64,000 nucleotides of DNA from RYN-230 sp963717125 (GCA_963717125.1 CAVQVG010000013.1:248001-312000); one strand, 5' to 3'. Counted from the first letter of the stretch, positions 52,816 through 60,750 are shown. Notes: generated by a model not told the origin, from the letters alone. Made by a program: numbers and translations.

Positions 52816-54499
52816 CCGGCGCTGGGAACAGACCATGCAGCCGCTGGGGCCGGGAGATCCCCGGCAGGTGGGGCCGTACCGGATCCGGGCCCGGCTCGGC
52901 GCGGGCGGCATGGGCCAGGTGTTCCTCGGTTACTCCCCGGCCGGCCGCGCGGTGGCCGTCAAGGTGATCCACCGCGAGCTGGCCCGGGACCCGGCGTTCC
53001 GCACCCGGTTCCGCCGCGAGGTGGCCGCGGCCCGCGCGGTCAGCGGCGCCTACACCGCGCCGGTGACCGCGGCCGGCCCGGACGACGACCCGCCGTGGCT
53101 GGCCACCGTGTTCGTGCCCGGGCCGACGCTGGCCGCGGCGGTGGCGGAAGCCGGCCCGCTGCCCGCGGCGGCGGTGTGGAAGCTGGCCGCCGGCCTGGTC
53201 GAGGCGCTGCAGGCGGTGCATTCCTGCGGGCTGGTGCACCGGGACCTCAAGCCGGGCAACGTGCTGCTGGCCATCGACGGGCCGCGGCTGATCGACTTCG
53301 GCATCGCCCGCGCCCTGGAGCGCACCGCGGTGACCTCGACCGGGCAGATCGTCGGCACCCCCTCGTTCATGTCACCGGAGCAGGTCGAGGGCGGCCGGCC
53401 CGGTCCGGCCACCGACGTGTTCTCGCTCGGCTGCGTCATCGTGTTCGCCGCCAGCGGGACCGGGGCGTTCGGCGACGGGCCGCCCGCGTCCATGCTGTAC
53501 CGGGTGGTGCACGCGCCGCCGACGCTGGCCGAGCTGCCCGGCGGGCTGCGCGAGCTGGCCGCCGCGTGCCTGGCCAAGCAGCCCGCGGACCGGCTGGCCC
53601 TGGCCGGGCTGGTCGAGGTGATCGCGGCCGGCCAGACGACCGCGCCGGGCACCGGCCTGGCCTCGTTCTGGCCGGTCGCGGTGACCGGGCTGATCCGGTC
53701 CTACCAGGCCCGGCTGACCGCCGACATGCCGGACACCCCCGCCACCGCCGACGTCCCGTACCAGCCGACGGTCGCGGCGCAGGGGGACGACCCCCCGGAA
53801 CCCCCCGATCGCCGCTCCGCGCCGAGCGGCGGCCAGCCGCCGCGGCAAAGGGGTGACGCCCCCAACGCGGCGCCCAGGCGCACCGCGGGTGACGAGACCC
53901 CGACCGATGACAGCCCGGCGGACGAGCCGGAAACGCAGCTCAGCCCGCCTGAGCAGGGGCCAGGGAGCGCGCCCAGCGGGCTGGACCGGCTGCGCGCCGA
54001 GCCGGAGGCGCGGATCTCCGCCGCGGCCGGCGCCGTGTCCGCGGCCCGCGGCGCCTGGCAGAACGCGATGACCGCACGGGACCGGGCCGCGGTCCGGGTC
54101 GCCGCGACGCTGCCTCCGGTGCCGGACATGCCCGGGCTCGGCGACCGGGTGGCCGCGCTGGACGGGCTCCGGCAGGCGGGGCGCTGGACCCAGCTGGCCG
54201 CCGAGCTGGACGCGATCGAGCAGCAGGCCGCGGCCGCGGCCGAGCGCAGCCGGGAGACAGAACGCAGCGCCGTGGCCCTGGTGGACCGGCGCGACGAGCT
54301 GCGCGGCCTGCTGGACGGCTACCGGGCCCGGGCGGCCCGGCTCGGCGCCATCGAGGACACCGACCTCGAAGCGCGCTACGCCACCGCCCGCGAGCTGCTC
54401 TGGACCCGCCCCTGCGACCTGGCGGCGTCGGCCGATGCGGTGACCGGCTACCAGCAGGCGGTCCTCGCGCTGAGCGGACGGAGGCGGCGGAGCTCATGA
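52799..54499 (+). CDS. Serine/threonine protein kinase with PknG-module C-terminal domain
   Basis: 566 residues. An N-terminal Hanks-type kinase (about 25-275): P-loop ARLGAGGMGQVFLG, Lys in VAVKVIHRE, catalytic loop LVHRDLKPGNVLL, DFG in LIDFGIARAL, and MSPEQ. There is no transmembrane helix, so it is soluble. A Pro/Asp-rich linker (about 310-395) contains the peptide DDPPEPPDRRSAPSGGQPP, which is a translated copy of the dispersed repeat. The C-terminal helical domain (about 395-560) repeats that of the preceding protein (DRRDELRGLLDGYRARAARLG, ELLWTRPCDL, AVTGYQQAVLALSG). GGGAGGCGACG precedes ATG 52799. The stop overlaps the next start as ATGA. Confidence 0.9.
   Translation: MSALADRRWEQTMQPLGPGDPRQVGPYRIRARLGAGGMGQVFLGYSPAGRAVAVKVIHRELARDPAFRTRFRREVAAARAVSGAYTAPVTAAGPDDDPPWLATVFVPGPTLAAAVAEAGPLPAAAVWKLAAGLVEALQAVHSCGLVHRDLKPGNVLLAIDGPRLIDFGIARALERTAVTSTGQIVGTPSFMSPEQVEGGRPGPATDVFSLGCVIVFAASGTGAFGDGPPASMLYRVVHAPPTLAELPGGLRELAAACLAKQPADRLALAGLVEVIAAGQTTAPGTGLASFWPVAVTGLIRSYQARLTADMPDTPATADVPYQPTVAAQGDDPPEPPDRRSAPSGGQPPRQRGDAPNAAPRRTAGDETPTDDSPADEPETQLSPPEQGPGSAPSGLDRLRAEPEARISAAAGAVSAARGAWQNAMTARDRAAVRVAATLPPVPDMPGLGDRVAALDGLRQAGRWTQLAAELDAIEQQAAAAAERSRETERSAVALVDRRDELRGLLDGYRARAARLGAIEDTDLEARYATARELLWTRPCDLAASADAVTGYQQAVLALSGRRRRSS
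53781..53846 (+). repeat. Dispersed double-hairpin repeat, copy 4
   Basis: The most complete plus-orientation copy: GGGGGACGACCCCCC, GGAA, CCCCCCGATCGCCGCT, then a 7-bp hairpin ending AGCGGCGG. It lies in the linker of the kinase and keeps its frame. Confidence 0.85.
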
Positions 54500-54864
54500 C
54501 CGTGTCCGCGGCCGCGTGCACCCGGCCCGGTTGCACCGGAACCATCGACGGCGGGTACTGCACCGTGTGCGGGCTCGCCCCGCCTGCGGCCGCCCCGCCC
54601 GCGGCCGCCCCGCCTGCGGCCAACCCGCCCTCTGCCGTCCCGCCCGGGGCCGTCCCGGCCCAGGCCGCGGCCCCAGCCCGGTCCGGGCCTGCCGGCGCAG
54701 GTCTCGGCGCCCGACGGCGCGGGATCGCCCGGGTCCGGCAGCACCGGCACCTGGTCGGGGTCGGTGCCGTCCGGCGCGCGGCGGTCCCGGCGCGGCAGCA
54801 GCCGGTCCTCCCGTGGACGGCTGGGCGCCGGCCTGGTGGATATCCCGCCGGTGCCGGCCCGTGA
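54496..54864 (+). CDS. PknG N-terminal segment (zinc-ribbon start, before frameshift)
   Basis: The frame starts at ATG 54496 (ATGA overlap with the kinase stop) with AACTRPGCTGTIDGGYCTVCGLAP, a one-sided zinc-ribbon (CxxxxC...CxxC) that opens PknG proteins of Streptomyces-type actinobacteria. A Pro/Ala-rich linker with PPAAAPPAA repeats follows. After about residue 70 the natural continuation (PDGAGSPGSGSTGTWSG... and RRGSSRSSRGRLGAGL) is in another frame, beginning near 54700. The rest of this reading to 54864 is probably out of frame. Most likely one PknG gene with a single-base shift in the GC-rich linker at about 54650-54710. Confidence 0.6.
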   Translation: MTVSAAACTRPGCTGTIDGGYCTVCGLAPPAAAPPAAAPPAANPPSAVPPGAVPAQAAAPARSGPAGAGLGARRRGIARVRQHRHLVGVGAVRRAAVPARQQPVLPWTAGRRPGGYPAGAGP

Positions 54865-56491
54865 TCCCGCCGCCGCCATCCTGGCCAACCCGCAAGTGCC
54901 GGCCAGCAAGCGGTTCTGCGGCTCGTGCGAGCGCCCGGTCGGCCGGGACCGGGGCGGGCAGCCCGGGCTGGCCGAGGGGTACTGCCCGCACTGCGGGACC
55001 CCGTTCTCCTTCGTGCCCAAGCTGGCGGCCGGCGAGCTGGTCGGCGGCCAGTACGAGGTGCTCGGCTGCCTGGCGCACGGCGGGCTGGGCTGGATCTACC
55101 TGGGCATGGACCGGCACCTGGGAAACCGCTGGGTGGTCCTCAAGGGCCTGCTGAACAGCGGCGACGCGGCCGCCCAGGAAGCCGCGCTGGCCGAGCGCCG
55201 GTTCCTGGCGGAGGTGGAGCATCCGAACATCGTCGGCGTCTACAACTTCGTCGAGCACGCCGACCGGCGCACCGGCGAGGTGGCCGGCGACATCGTGATG
55301 GAGTACGTGGGCGGCCAGTCGCTCAAGGAGATCCGGCTGGAACGGCGCCAGCTCGGGCAGTCGCTGCCGCTGCCGGTGGCGCTGGCCTACGCCATCGAGG
55401 TGCTGCCCGCGCTCGGCTACCTGCACAGCCGCGGCCTGGTGTACTGCGACTTCAAGCCGGACAACGTGATCCAGACCGAGGAGCAGCTCAAGCTCATCGA
55501 CATGGGCGGGGTGCGCCGGGTCGACGACGTGGACAGCGCCATCTACGGCACCGTCGGCTACCAGGCGCCGGAGATCGCGGACCGGGGGCCCTCGCCCTCC
55601 TCCGACCTCTACACGGTGGGCCGGGCGCTGGCCGTGCTCACCTTCGAGTTCGCCGGCTACCAGGGCCGGTACGCCGCCAGCCTGCCGGATCCGGCGACCG
55701 TGCCGGTGCTGGCCGGGAACGAGTCCTTCCTCCGCGCGGTACTGCGCGCCACCGACCCGGACCCGGACCGCCGCTTCGGCTCGGCCAGTGAGATGGCCGA
55801 ACAGCTCACCGGGGTGCTGCGCGAGGTGCTGGCCGTCGCCGACCAGCAGCAGCGGCCGTCGTTCTCCACGTTGTTCAGCCCGGAGGTACAGACGGCCGGC
55901 GTGCCCACCAGCCAGCCAGACGTCCCGCCGCCGGACGGCCAGCAGCCGGACGGCCAGCAACTGGCTGGCCAGCCGCTGGCTAGTCCGCAGCAGAACGCCG
56001 CCGTCGCCCCACCCGTGGCCAGCCTGGTCGTGGCCGGGCTGCCGGTCCCCCAGGTGGACAGCGCCGACCCGGCCGCGGGCTACCTGGCCACACTGAGCAC
56101 ACTGGACCCGGAGCAGCGCACCGCGGCGCTGATCGCGGCGGTACGCGGGGAGCAGAGCACCCCCGCCGCGGTGGCCGAGTCGGCCGAAACGCAGCTCGCG
56201 CTGGCCCGCTCGCTCATCGTCGGCGGCGATCTGGAGCACGCGGCCGTGGTGCTGAGCTTCCTGGCCGGGAGCGCCGACACGGACTGGCGGACCGTCTGGT
56301 ACCAGGGGCTGCGCGAGCTCGCGGCAGGCCAGGCCGGCCGGCCCAGGCCGCGTTCGACACGGTCTGCGCCACGCTGCCCGGAGAACTGGCCCCCAAGCTG
56401 GCGCTGGCCTTCGCGGCCGAGGCGGCCGCCGACCGGGCCGCCGCCCTGCGCTACTTCCAGCTGGTCTGGACGGTGGACCAGTCCTATGTGA
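54764..56491 (+). CDS. pknG: PknG-type Ser/Thr kinase, main part (frameshifted at both ends)
   Basis: 575 residues as read. A rubredoxin-like metal site (KRFCGSCERPVG and GYCPHCGTPF, about 50-85) precedes a kinase domain (about 95-370): GGLGWIYLGMD, VVLKGLL, catalytic loop LVYCDFKPDNVI, and LIDMGGVRRV, where PknG has D-L-G instead of DFG. A TPR region starts near 430 (ADPAAGYLATLSTLDPEQRTAALIAAVRG; in PknG it locks the kinase). In Mycobacterium PknG phosphorylates the FHA protein GarA to tune glutamate metabolism. The reading changes frame at about 56333-56345: after LRELAAGQAG the expected AAFDTVCATLPGELAPKLAL lies one base out. The frame from 54764 to about 56330 is reliable. Confidence 0.88.
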   Translation: MPSGARRSRRGSSRSSRGRLGAGLVDIPPVPARDPAAAILANPQVPASKRFCGSCERPVGRDRGGQPGLAEGYCPHCGTPFSFVPKLAAGELVGGQYEVLGCLAHGGLGWIYLGMDRHLGNRWVVLKGLLNSGDAAAQEAALAERRFLAEVEHPNIVGVYNFVEHADRRTGEVAGDIVMEYVGGQSLKEIRLERRQLGQSLPLPVALAYAIEVLPALGYLHSRGLVYCDFKPDNVIQTEEQLKLIDMGGVRRVDDVDSAIYGTVGYQAPEIADRGPSPSSDLYTVGRALAVLTFEFAGYQGRYAASLPDPATVPVLAGNESFLRAVLRATDPDPDRRFGSASEMAEQLTGVLREVLAVADQQQRPSFSTLFSPEVQTAGVPTSQPDVPPPDGQQPDGQQLAGQPLASPQQNAAVAPPVASLVVAGLPVPQVDSADPAAGYLATLSTLDPEQRTAALIAAVRGEQSTPAAVAESAETQLALARSLIVGGDLEHAAVVLSFLAGSADTDWRTVWYQGLRELAAGQAGRPRPRSTRSAPRCPENWPPSWRWPSRPRRPPTGPPPCATSSWSGRWTSPM

Positions 56492-56940
56492 GCGCCGCGT
56501 TCGGGCTGGCCCGGACCCGGCTGGCCGCCGGTGACCGGGCCGGGGCCATCGCCGCGCTGGCCGCCGTGCCAGCCACCTCCAGTCACCACCAGGCGGCGCA
56601 GGTCGCCGCGGTCCGGCTGCAGGTGGTGCCGGACCCGGGCCAGTCCCTGGTCAGCGCCGACGACGTGCAGGCCGCAGGCGGCCGGCTGGGCCGTCTCAAC
56701 CTCGACCAGGCCGGGCAGCTGCACCTCACCGGGGAGGTGCTGCAGGCCGCCGTGGACTGCGCCGCGGCCGGGCAGTCCCTGGGTTCCGGCACCCTGCTCG
56801 GCTGTCCGCCGGACGAGCGCGCGCTGCGGTTCGCCCTGGAACAGTGCTACCGGGACCAGGCCCGGCTGGCGCCGCACCGGCGGCGCCGGGTGGAACTGGT
56901 CGACCTGGCCAACCTGGTCCGGCCCAGGACCTGGTCATGA
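56473..56940 (+). CDS. PknG C-terminal TPR segment (after frameshift)
   Basis: 155 residues from ATG 56473, though the frame is open from about 56340. It carries DQSYVSAAFGLARTRLAAGDRAGAI, ATSSHHQAAQVAAVR and LGRLNLDQAGQLHLTGEVL (pieces), the well-conserved C-terminal TPR half of PknG. The same frame upstream reads AAFDTVCATLPGELAP and FQLVWTVDQSYVSAAF without a break, confirming that it belongs to the kinase at 54764. The missing base is probably a G in the run CCGGCCGGCCCAGG at 56333-56346. The total span 54496-56940 is a multiple of three, so the two shifts cancel. Its stop overlaps the next ATG as ATGA. Confidence 0.75.
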   Translation: MDQSYVSAAFGLARTRLAAGDRAGAIAALAAVPATSSHHQAAQVAAVRLQVVPDPGQSLVSADDVQAAGGRLGRLNLDQAGQLHLTGEVLQAAVDCAAAGQSLGSGTLLGCPPDERALRFALEQCYRDQARLAPHRRRRVELVDLANLVRPRTWS

Positions 56941-58247
56941 CGGCCGCCGGGGCTCCGCCGCCCCGGGGGGACGACCCCCCGGCCGGCCCCGCCGGCCTCG
57001 GTGCGGAGCGGCGATCGGGGATCGCCTGCCCGTCCTGCGGCCGGGTAGCCGGGCCAGACGACAACTTCTGCGAAGCGTGCCGGGCCGCGCTGGCCCCGAC
57101 CGTAGCCAGCGACGGGACCAGCGGGCCAGCCGGCCGGTGCCCGTACTGCGCGGGCCGGATCGGCGCCGACGGCTACTGCGAGTCGTGCGGCCGCAAACAG
57201 CCGGCCGGCCGCGATCACATCGAACTCGACCTGGGCCTGGTGGCTGGGGTCACCGACCGGGGCCTGCGGCACCGCCGGAACGAGGACGCGATGGTGCTGG
57301 CCACCGCCCAGGTGCCGAGCGGCCCGGTGGTGGTGGCGGTGGTGTGCGACGGGGTGTCCACCGCTGACCGGTCGGACGAGGCGTCGCTGGCCGCGGCGCA
57401 GGCGGCCGGGGACGTGCTGCTGGCCGCGGCGCGCGGCGGGGCGGACCTGGCCGCGGGCTCGGCTGCGGCGGTGCGGGCCGCGCAGCTCGCGCTGGCCCGG
57501 CTGGTCGGGCTGGTCGACGACCGGCCCACCCAGGACCTGCCTGCCGCCGTCTCGCTCGGCGACGCGCCGACCGAAGATCTGCCCGCCGTGGACCTGCCGA
57601 CCGGAGACGATTCCCCGGCGGCGGCGGACCGGGATGGTTCCGGGGCAGCGGCGGCGGACCGGGATGGTTCCCGGGCGGCGGCGGACGCCGCGGACGCGCC
57701 CGCGGCGACGTTCGTGTCCGCGGTGCTGACCGGCCAGGCCGCAACCCTGTGCTGGCTGGGTGACAGCCGGGCCTACTGGCTCGGCGCCGACGGGTCGGGC
57801 GCGCAGCGGCTGACCCGGGACGACTCGCTGGCCGAGGAGATGGTCACCGCCGGGCTGCTGGACGCGACCGAGGCGCTGGCGACGCCGCAGGCCCACGTGG
57901 TGACCCGCTGGATAGGCGCCGACCTGGCCACCGAGGCCGCGCACGTGGTGAGGTTCGAGCCGCCGGGCACGGGCGTTCTGCTGCTGTGTTCTGACGGGCT
58001 GTGGAATTACGCGCCGGACGCGGCGGACCTGGCCGCACGGGCGCTGCCGCGGGCGCTGACCGATCCGCTGAGCGCGGCGGCCGACCTGGTCGCGTTCGCC
58101 CTGAGCGCGGGCGGTCACGACAACGTGACGGCTGTGCTGGCGCCGTTCCCGCCCGGGCGAGCGATTCCGGGGGGCTCCGGGGGGTCGTCCCCCCGGGCTA
58201 ACACTGCACCTGAGCCCCCGGAGCGCACCGCGACGGCGCCCGCATGA
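56937..58247 (+). CDS. Zinc-ribbon PP2C-type Ser/Thr phosphatase
   Basis: 436 residues from ATG 56937 (ATGA overlap). Two zinc ribbons come first (CPSCGRVAGPDDNFCEAC about 34-51 and CPYCAGRIGADGYCESCGRK about 67-86), then a PPM phosphatase domain (about 95-410): VTDRGLRHRRNEDAM, VVAVVCDGVST, CWLGDSRAYWLG, LLCSDGLWNY and GHDNVTAVL, with the metal-binding Asp residues in place. An acidic linker interrupts the domain (about 205-260) with a repeated AAADRDGS unit from a 30-bp DNA repeat. It is the natural counterpart of the two kinases upstream. Parts of the dispersed repeat occur near both ends of the gene. Confidence 0.92.
   Translation: MTAAGAPPPRGDDPPAGPAGLGAERRSGIACPSCGRVAGPDDNFCEACRAALAPTVASDGTSGPAGRCPYCAGRIGADGYCESCGRKQPAGRDHIELDLGLVAGVTDRGLRHRRNEDAMVLATAQVPSGPVVVAVVCDGVSTADRSDEASLAAAQAAGDVLLAAARGGADLAAGSAAAVRAAQLALARLVGLVDDRPTQDLPAAVSLGDAPTEDLPAVDLPTGDDSPAAADRDGSGAAAADRDGSRAAADAADAPAATFVSAVLTGQAATLCWLGDSRAYWLGADGSGAQRLTRDDSLAEEMVTAGLLDATEALATPQAHVVTRWIGADLATEAAHVVRFEPPGTGVLLLCSDGLWNYAPDAADLAARALPRALTDPLSAAADLVAFALSAGGHDNVTAVLAPFPPGRAIPGGSGGSSPRANTAPEPPERTATAPA
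56961..57020. repeat. Dispersed repeat, composite copy 5
   Basis: A plus-oriented GGGGGGACGACCCCCC block (56965-56980) is joined to a minus-oriented GCGGAGCGGCGATCGGGG block (57003-57020). It looks like two inverted partial copies fused, near the 5' end of the PP2C gene (peptide RGDDPPAGPAGLGAERRSG). Confidence 0.7.
58163..58197 (-). repeat. Dispersed repeat, partial copy 6
   Basis: Minus orientation, only the outer part: a Pro/Gly-coding G-rich run followed by GGGGGGTCGTCCCCCC. It lies near the 3' end of the PP2C gene, after the catalytic domain. Confidence 0.7.
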
Positions 58248-58272
58248 TCGCAACCCCGAGGAGACCTCACCG

Positions 58273-59565
58273 ATGAGTCAGCTCGACTTCACCGTGGACA
58301 TCTACCAGAACGAGTACCTGCCTGAGGGCAGTCAGGACGTGAGCTCCGTCATCACGGTCACGTCCGGGGAGACGGTGCCAGCGGCCGCCGAGGAAGCGGC
58401 CGGCGCGGAGATCATCATCATCGACTGTTCCGGGTCGATGGGCAGCCCGCGGACCAAGATCGCCGAGGCGCGGGCGGCCACCGCGGCGGCGGTGGACGTG
58501 ATCCGCGATGGTGTCGCGTTCGCGGTGATCGCGGGCAACACCGGCGCCCGGCCGGTGTTCCCCAGCGACGGCTCGCTGGTCATCGCCACCCCCGCCACCA
58601 GGCACGCGGCGCAGCAGGCGGTGGCCGGGTTGCGGCCGGGCGGGGGGACGGCGATCGGGCAGTGGCTGCGGCTGGCGCAGCAGATGTTCCGCACCCATCC
58701 GGCCACGCTGCGGCACGCCATCCTGCTCACCGACGGGAAGAACCAGCACGAGAACCCGGCCCAGCTGGACGACGCGATCCGGCTGTGCGAAGGCGAGTTC
58801 GCCTGTGATTGCCGTGGGGTGGGCACCGACTGGGAGGTGGGCGAGATCCGCCGGATCTCCTCGGCGCTCCTTGGCACGGTGGACATCGTGCCCGACCCGG
58901 CCGGCCTGGCCGCCGATTTCGCGGCCATGATGGAAGCCGCGATGGGCAAGCAGGTAGCCGACGTTTCGCTGCGGGTGTGGACGCCGCAGCACGCGTCGGT
59001 CCGGTTCATGAAGCAGGTGGCGCCGGCCGTGGCCGACCTGACCGGCCGGCGTACCCAGTCCGGGCCGCAGGCCGGCGACTACCCGACCGGGGCGTGGGCG
59101 CCGGGCGAGAGCCGCGACTATCACCTGGGTGTGCGGGTCACCGCGGCCGGGGTCGGCCAGGAGATGCTGGCCGCCCGGGTCAGCCTGATCACCGGCGACC
59201 CGGCCGCGCCCGAGCTGCTCGGGCAGGGCCTGGTCCGGGCGGTCTGGACCGACGACGAGGCGCTGTCCACCCGGATAAACGCGCACATCGCGCACTACAC
59301 CGGGCAGGCCGAGCTGGCCGAGGCCATCCAGGACGGCCTGGAGGCCCGCAAGCGGGGCGATGAGGACACCGCCACGGCCAAGCTCGGCCGGGCCGTGGCG
59401 CTGGCCGAGGAGTCGGGCAACGAGGACACCGCCAAGCTGCTGGCCAAGGTGGTCGACGTCGTGGACGCGGCCACCGGCACGGTCCGGCTGAAGAAGCAGG
59501 TGGACGACGCCGACGAGATGGCCCTGGACACCCGGTCCACCAGGACCGTACGGACCAGGAAGTAG
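58273..59565 (+). CDS. VWA-domain protein of the PknG module
   Basis: 430 residues. A von Willebrand factor A domain (about 45-220) with the full MIDAS metal site: IIDCSGSMGSPR (D-x-S-x-S), the Thr in GGGTAIGQWL, and the Asp in ILLTDGKNQHEN. A beta-rich central part (about 230-340) follows, then a helical C-terminus (ELAEAIQDGLEARKRGDEDTATAKLGRAVALAEE, TPR-like) ending in a basic, Thr-rich tail (DTRSTRTVRTRK) that could be a kinase target. There is no signal peptide, so it is cytoplasmic. It is probably a protein-protein interaction hub for the phospho-signalling cluster. It starts 25 bp after the PP2C stop, with GAGGAGACC upstream. Confidence 0.9.
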   Translation: MSQLDFTVDIYQNEYLPEGSQDVSSVITVTSGETVPAAAEEAAGAEIIIIDCSGSMGSPRTKIAEARAATAAAVDVIRDGVAFAVIAGNTGARPVFPSDGSLVIATPATRHAAQQAVAGLRPGGGTAIGQWLRLAQQMFRTHPATLRHAILLTDGKNQHENPAQLDDAIRLCEGEFACDCRGVGTDWEVGEIRRISSALLGTVDIVPDPAGLAADFAAMMEAAMGKQVADVSLRVWTPQHASVRFMKQVAPAVADLTGRRTQSGPQAGDYPTGAWAPGESRDYHLGVRVTAAGVGQEMLAARVSLITGDPAAPELLGQGLVRAVWTDDEALSTRINAHIAHYTGQAELAEAIQDGLEARKRGDEDTATAKLGRAVALAEESGNEDTAKLLAKVVDVVDAATGTVRLKKQVDDADEMALDTRSTRTVRTRK

Positions 59566-59572
59566 GCGCACG

Positions 59573-60397
59573 ATGCCAGCCTGCCCAGCCGGGCACGAGA
59601 GTTCGGCCAGCGATTTCTGCGACGTGTGCGGGATGCGGATCGGCGCCCCGGCCGCCGGGGCGGCGGGTTCCGGAGCGGGCGGTTCCGGGGCGGCCTCCGG
59701 TGCGCCGGGCGCAGGGACCGGATCTGATCCCGGGGCGCCTGCCGAGTCCTGCCCGCGGTGCGGAGGCACCCGGGCGGGCCGGTTCTGCGAGGCGTGCGGG
59801 TTCGACTTCGCGTCCGGCCTCGCCCCGCGGTCGGGCGGCATGCCCCCAGCGACCACCGTGGCGCCGGGCACCGCCGGGCCAGCCGCAGGCGCGGGCACCG
59901 CGGGCGCGGGCATCCCGGGCGCGGGCACCGCGGGTACCGGCTCGGCCGACGTGGGCGCCGCCACCGGGGCGGCCCCGGCCGGTGTCCCAGGCAACGGCCG
60001 GGTGTGGACGGCCGTGGTGACCGCGGACCGGGCTTACTACGACCGGGTCCGGGCCGCGGGCGGCCCGGATGTGGCCACGCTCGACTTCCCCGCCTACTGC
60101 CCAGAACGCCGCTTCCAGCTCACCGGGACCGAGATGCGGATCGGCCGCCGCAGCGTATCGCGTGGCCTGGAGCCGGAAATCGACCTGTCCGGCCCGCCCG
60201 CCGATCCCGGCGTCTCGCACCTGCACGCCGTGCTGATCGCCGAACCAGACGGCAGTTGGGCCGTCCTCGACCCAGGCTCCGCGAACGGCACCCAGGTGAA
60301 CGGCGGTGACATTCCCGGCGGTGTGAAGGTCCCACTGCACAGCGGCGACCGGGTCCACGTCGGCGCCTGGACCCTGCTCACCATCGTCGGCGGCTGA
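59573..60397 (+). CDS. Zinc-ribbon FHA-domain protein
   Basis: 274 residues. Two zinc ribbons (CPAGHESSASDFCDVCG about 4-20; CPRCGGTRAGRFCEACGFDF about 60-79), a long Gly/Ala/Thr-rich linker (about 85-140), and a C-terminal FHA domain (about 170-272) with RIGRRSVSRGLEPEIDL, GVSHLHAVLI and SANGTQVNG, the phospho-Thr-binding Arg, Ser-x-x-His and Asn-Gly-Thr. It plays the part of GarA/OdhI-like phosphopeptide reader in this module, though it lacks their N-terminal phospho-motif. It follows the VWA stop by 7 bp and is the last gene of the module. Confidence 0.92.
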   Translation: MPACPAGHESSASDFCDVCGMRIGAPAAGAAGSGAGGSGAASGAPGAGTGSDPGAPAESCPRCGGTRAGRFCEACGFDFASGLAPRSGGMPPATTVAPGTAGPAAGAGTAGAGIPGAGTAGTGSADVGAATGAAPAGVPGNGRVWTAVVTADRAYYDRVRAAGGPDVATLDFPAYCPERRFQLTGTEMRIGRRSVSRGLEPEIDLSGPPADPGVSHLHAVLIAEPDGSWAVLDPGSANGTQVNGGDIPGGVKVPLHSGDRVHVGAWTLLTIVGG

Positions 60398-60750
60398 CCG
60401 GTCTCCGTTCGGTATCAACCGATCGGTGTTGGTTGTTATACGGGCGCGTGTGCGGCGAGCAGCCGCTTTGCAGGGAGGTTGCCGTCCACAGCGGACGATA
60501 AAGGGAACGGAGAACACGCACTCCCCTCCACTTTCAACGTATAGCGCACTGGGGGGCTTGCGGCAAGACCCGGGTCGTGCCGCATAATCGCTGGCCGAGG
60601 CCAGAACCGGGGGAAATGGGAGTCGCGAAATGCGTGTGCTGTTGACGACGTCAGCCGGGAAAGGCCGCCCGTGTCCGGGTGAACGTCACGCCGGCCCGGG
60701 TGCCTGGCTGCGCGCAACGTTGCCAGCGACCTCAGATCGGAGCTGATGCC
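60398..60750 (+). promoter_or_regulatory. helR upstream region
   Basis: The 353-bp spacer between the FHA gene and helR. It holds a 10-bp palindrome ACCGATCGGT (60418-60427), AT-richer DNA to 60600, the RAE (60553-60571), a -10-like CATAAT (60583-60588), and a long leader with GGAG 8 nt before the GTG start. No other gene seen. Confidence 0.6.
60553..60571 (+). promoter_or_regulatory. Rifamycin-associated element (RAE)
   Basis: GGGGCTTGCGGCAAGACCC matches the known 19-bp RAE inverted repeat (GGGGCTTGCGGCAAGGCCC) at 18 of 19 positions. RAEs lie upstream of rifamycin-inactivating and HelR genes in Streptomyces and relatives and mediate induction by rifamycins. It covers the likely -35 region, 11 nt before the CATAAT -10-like box. 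Confidence 0.88.
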
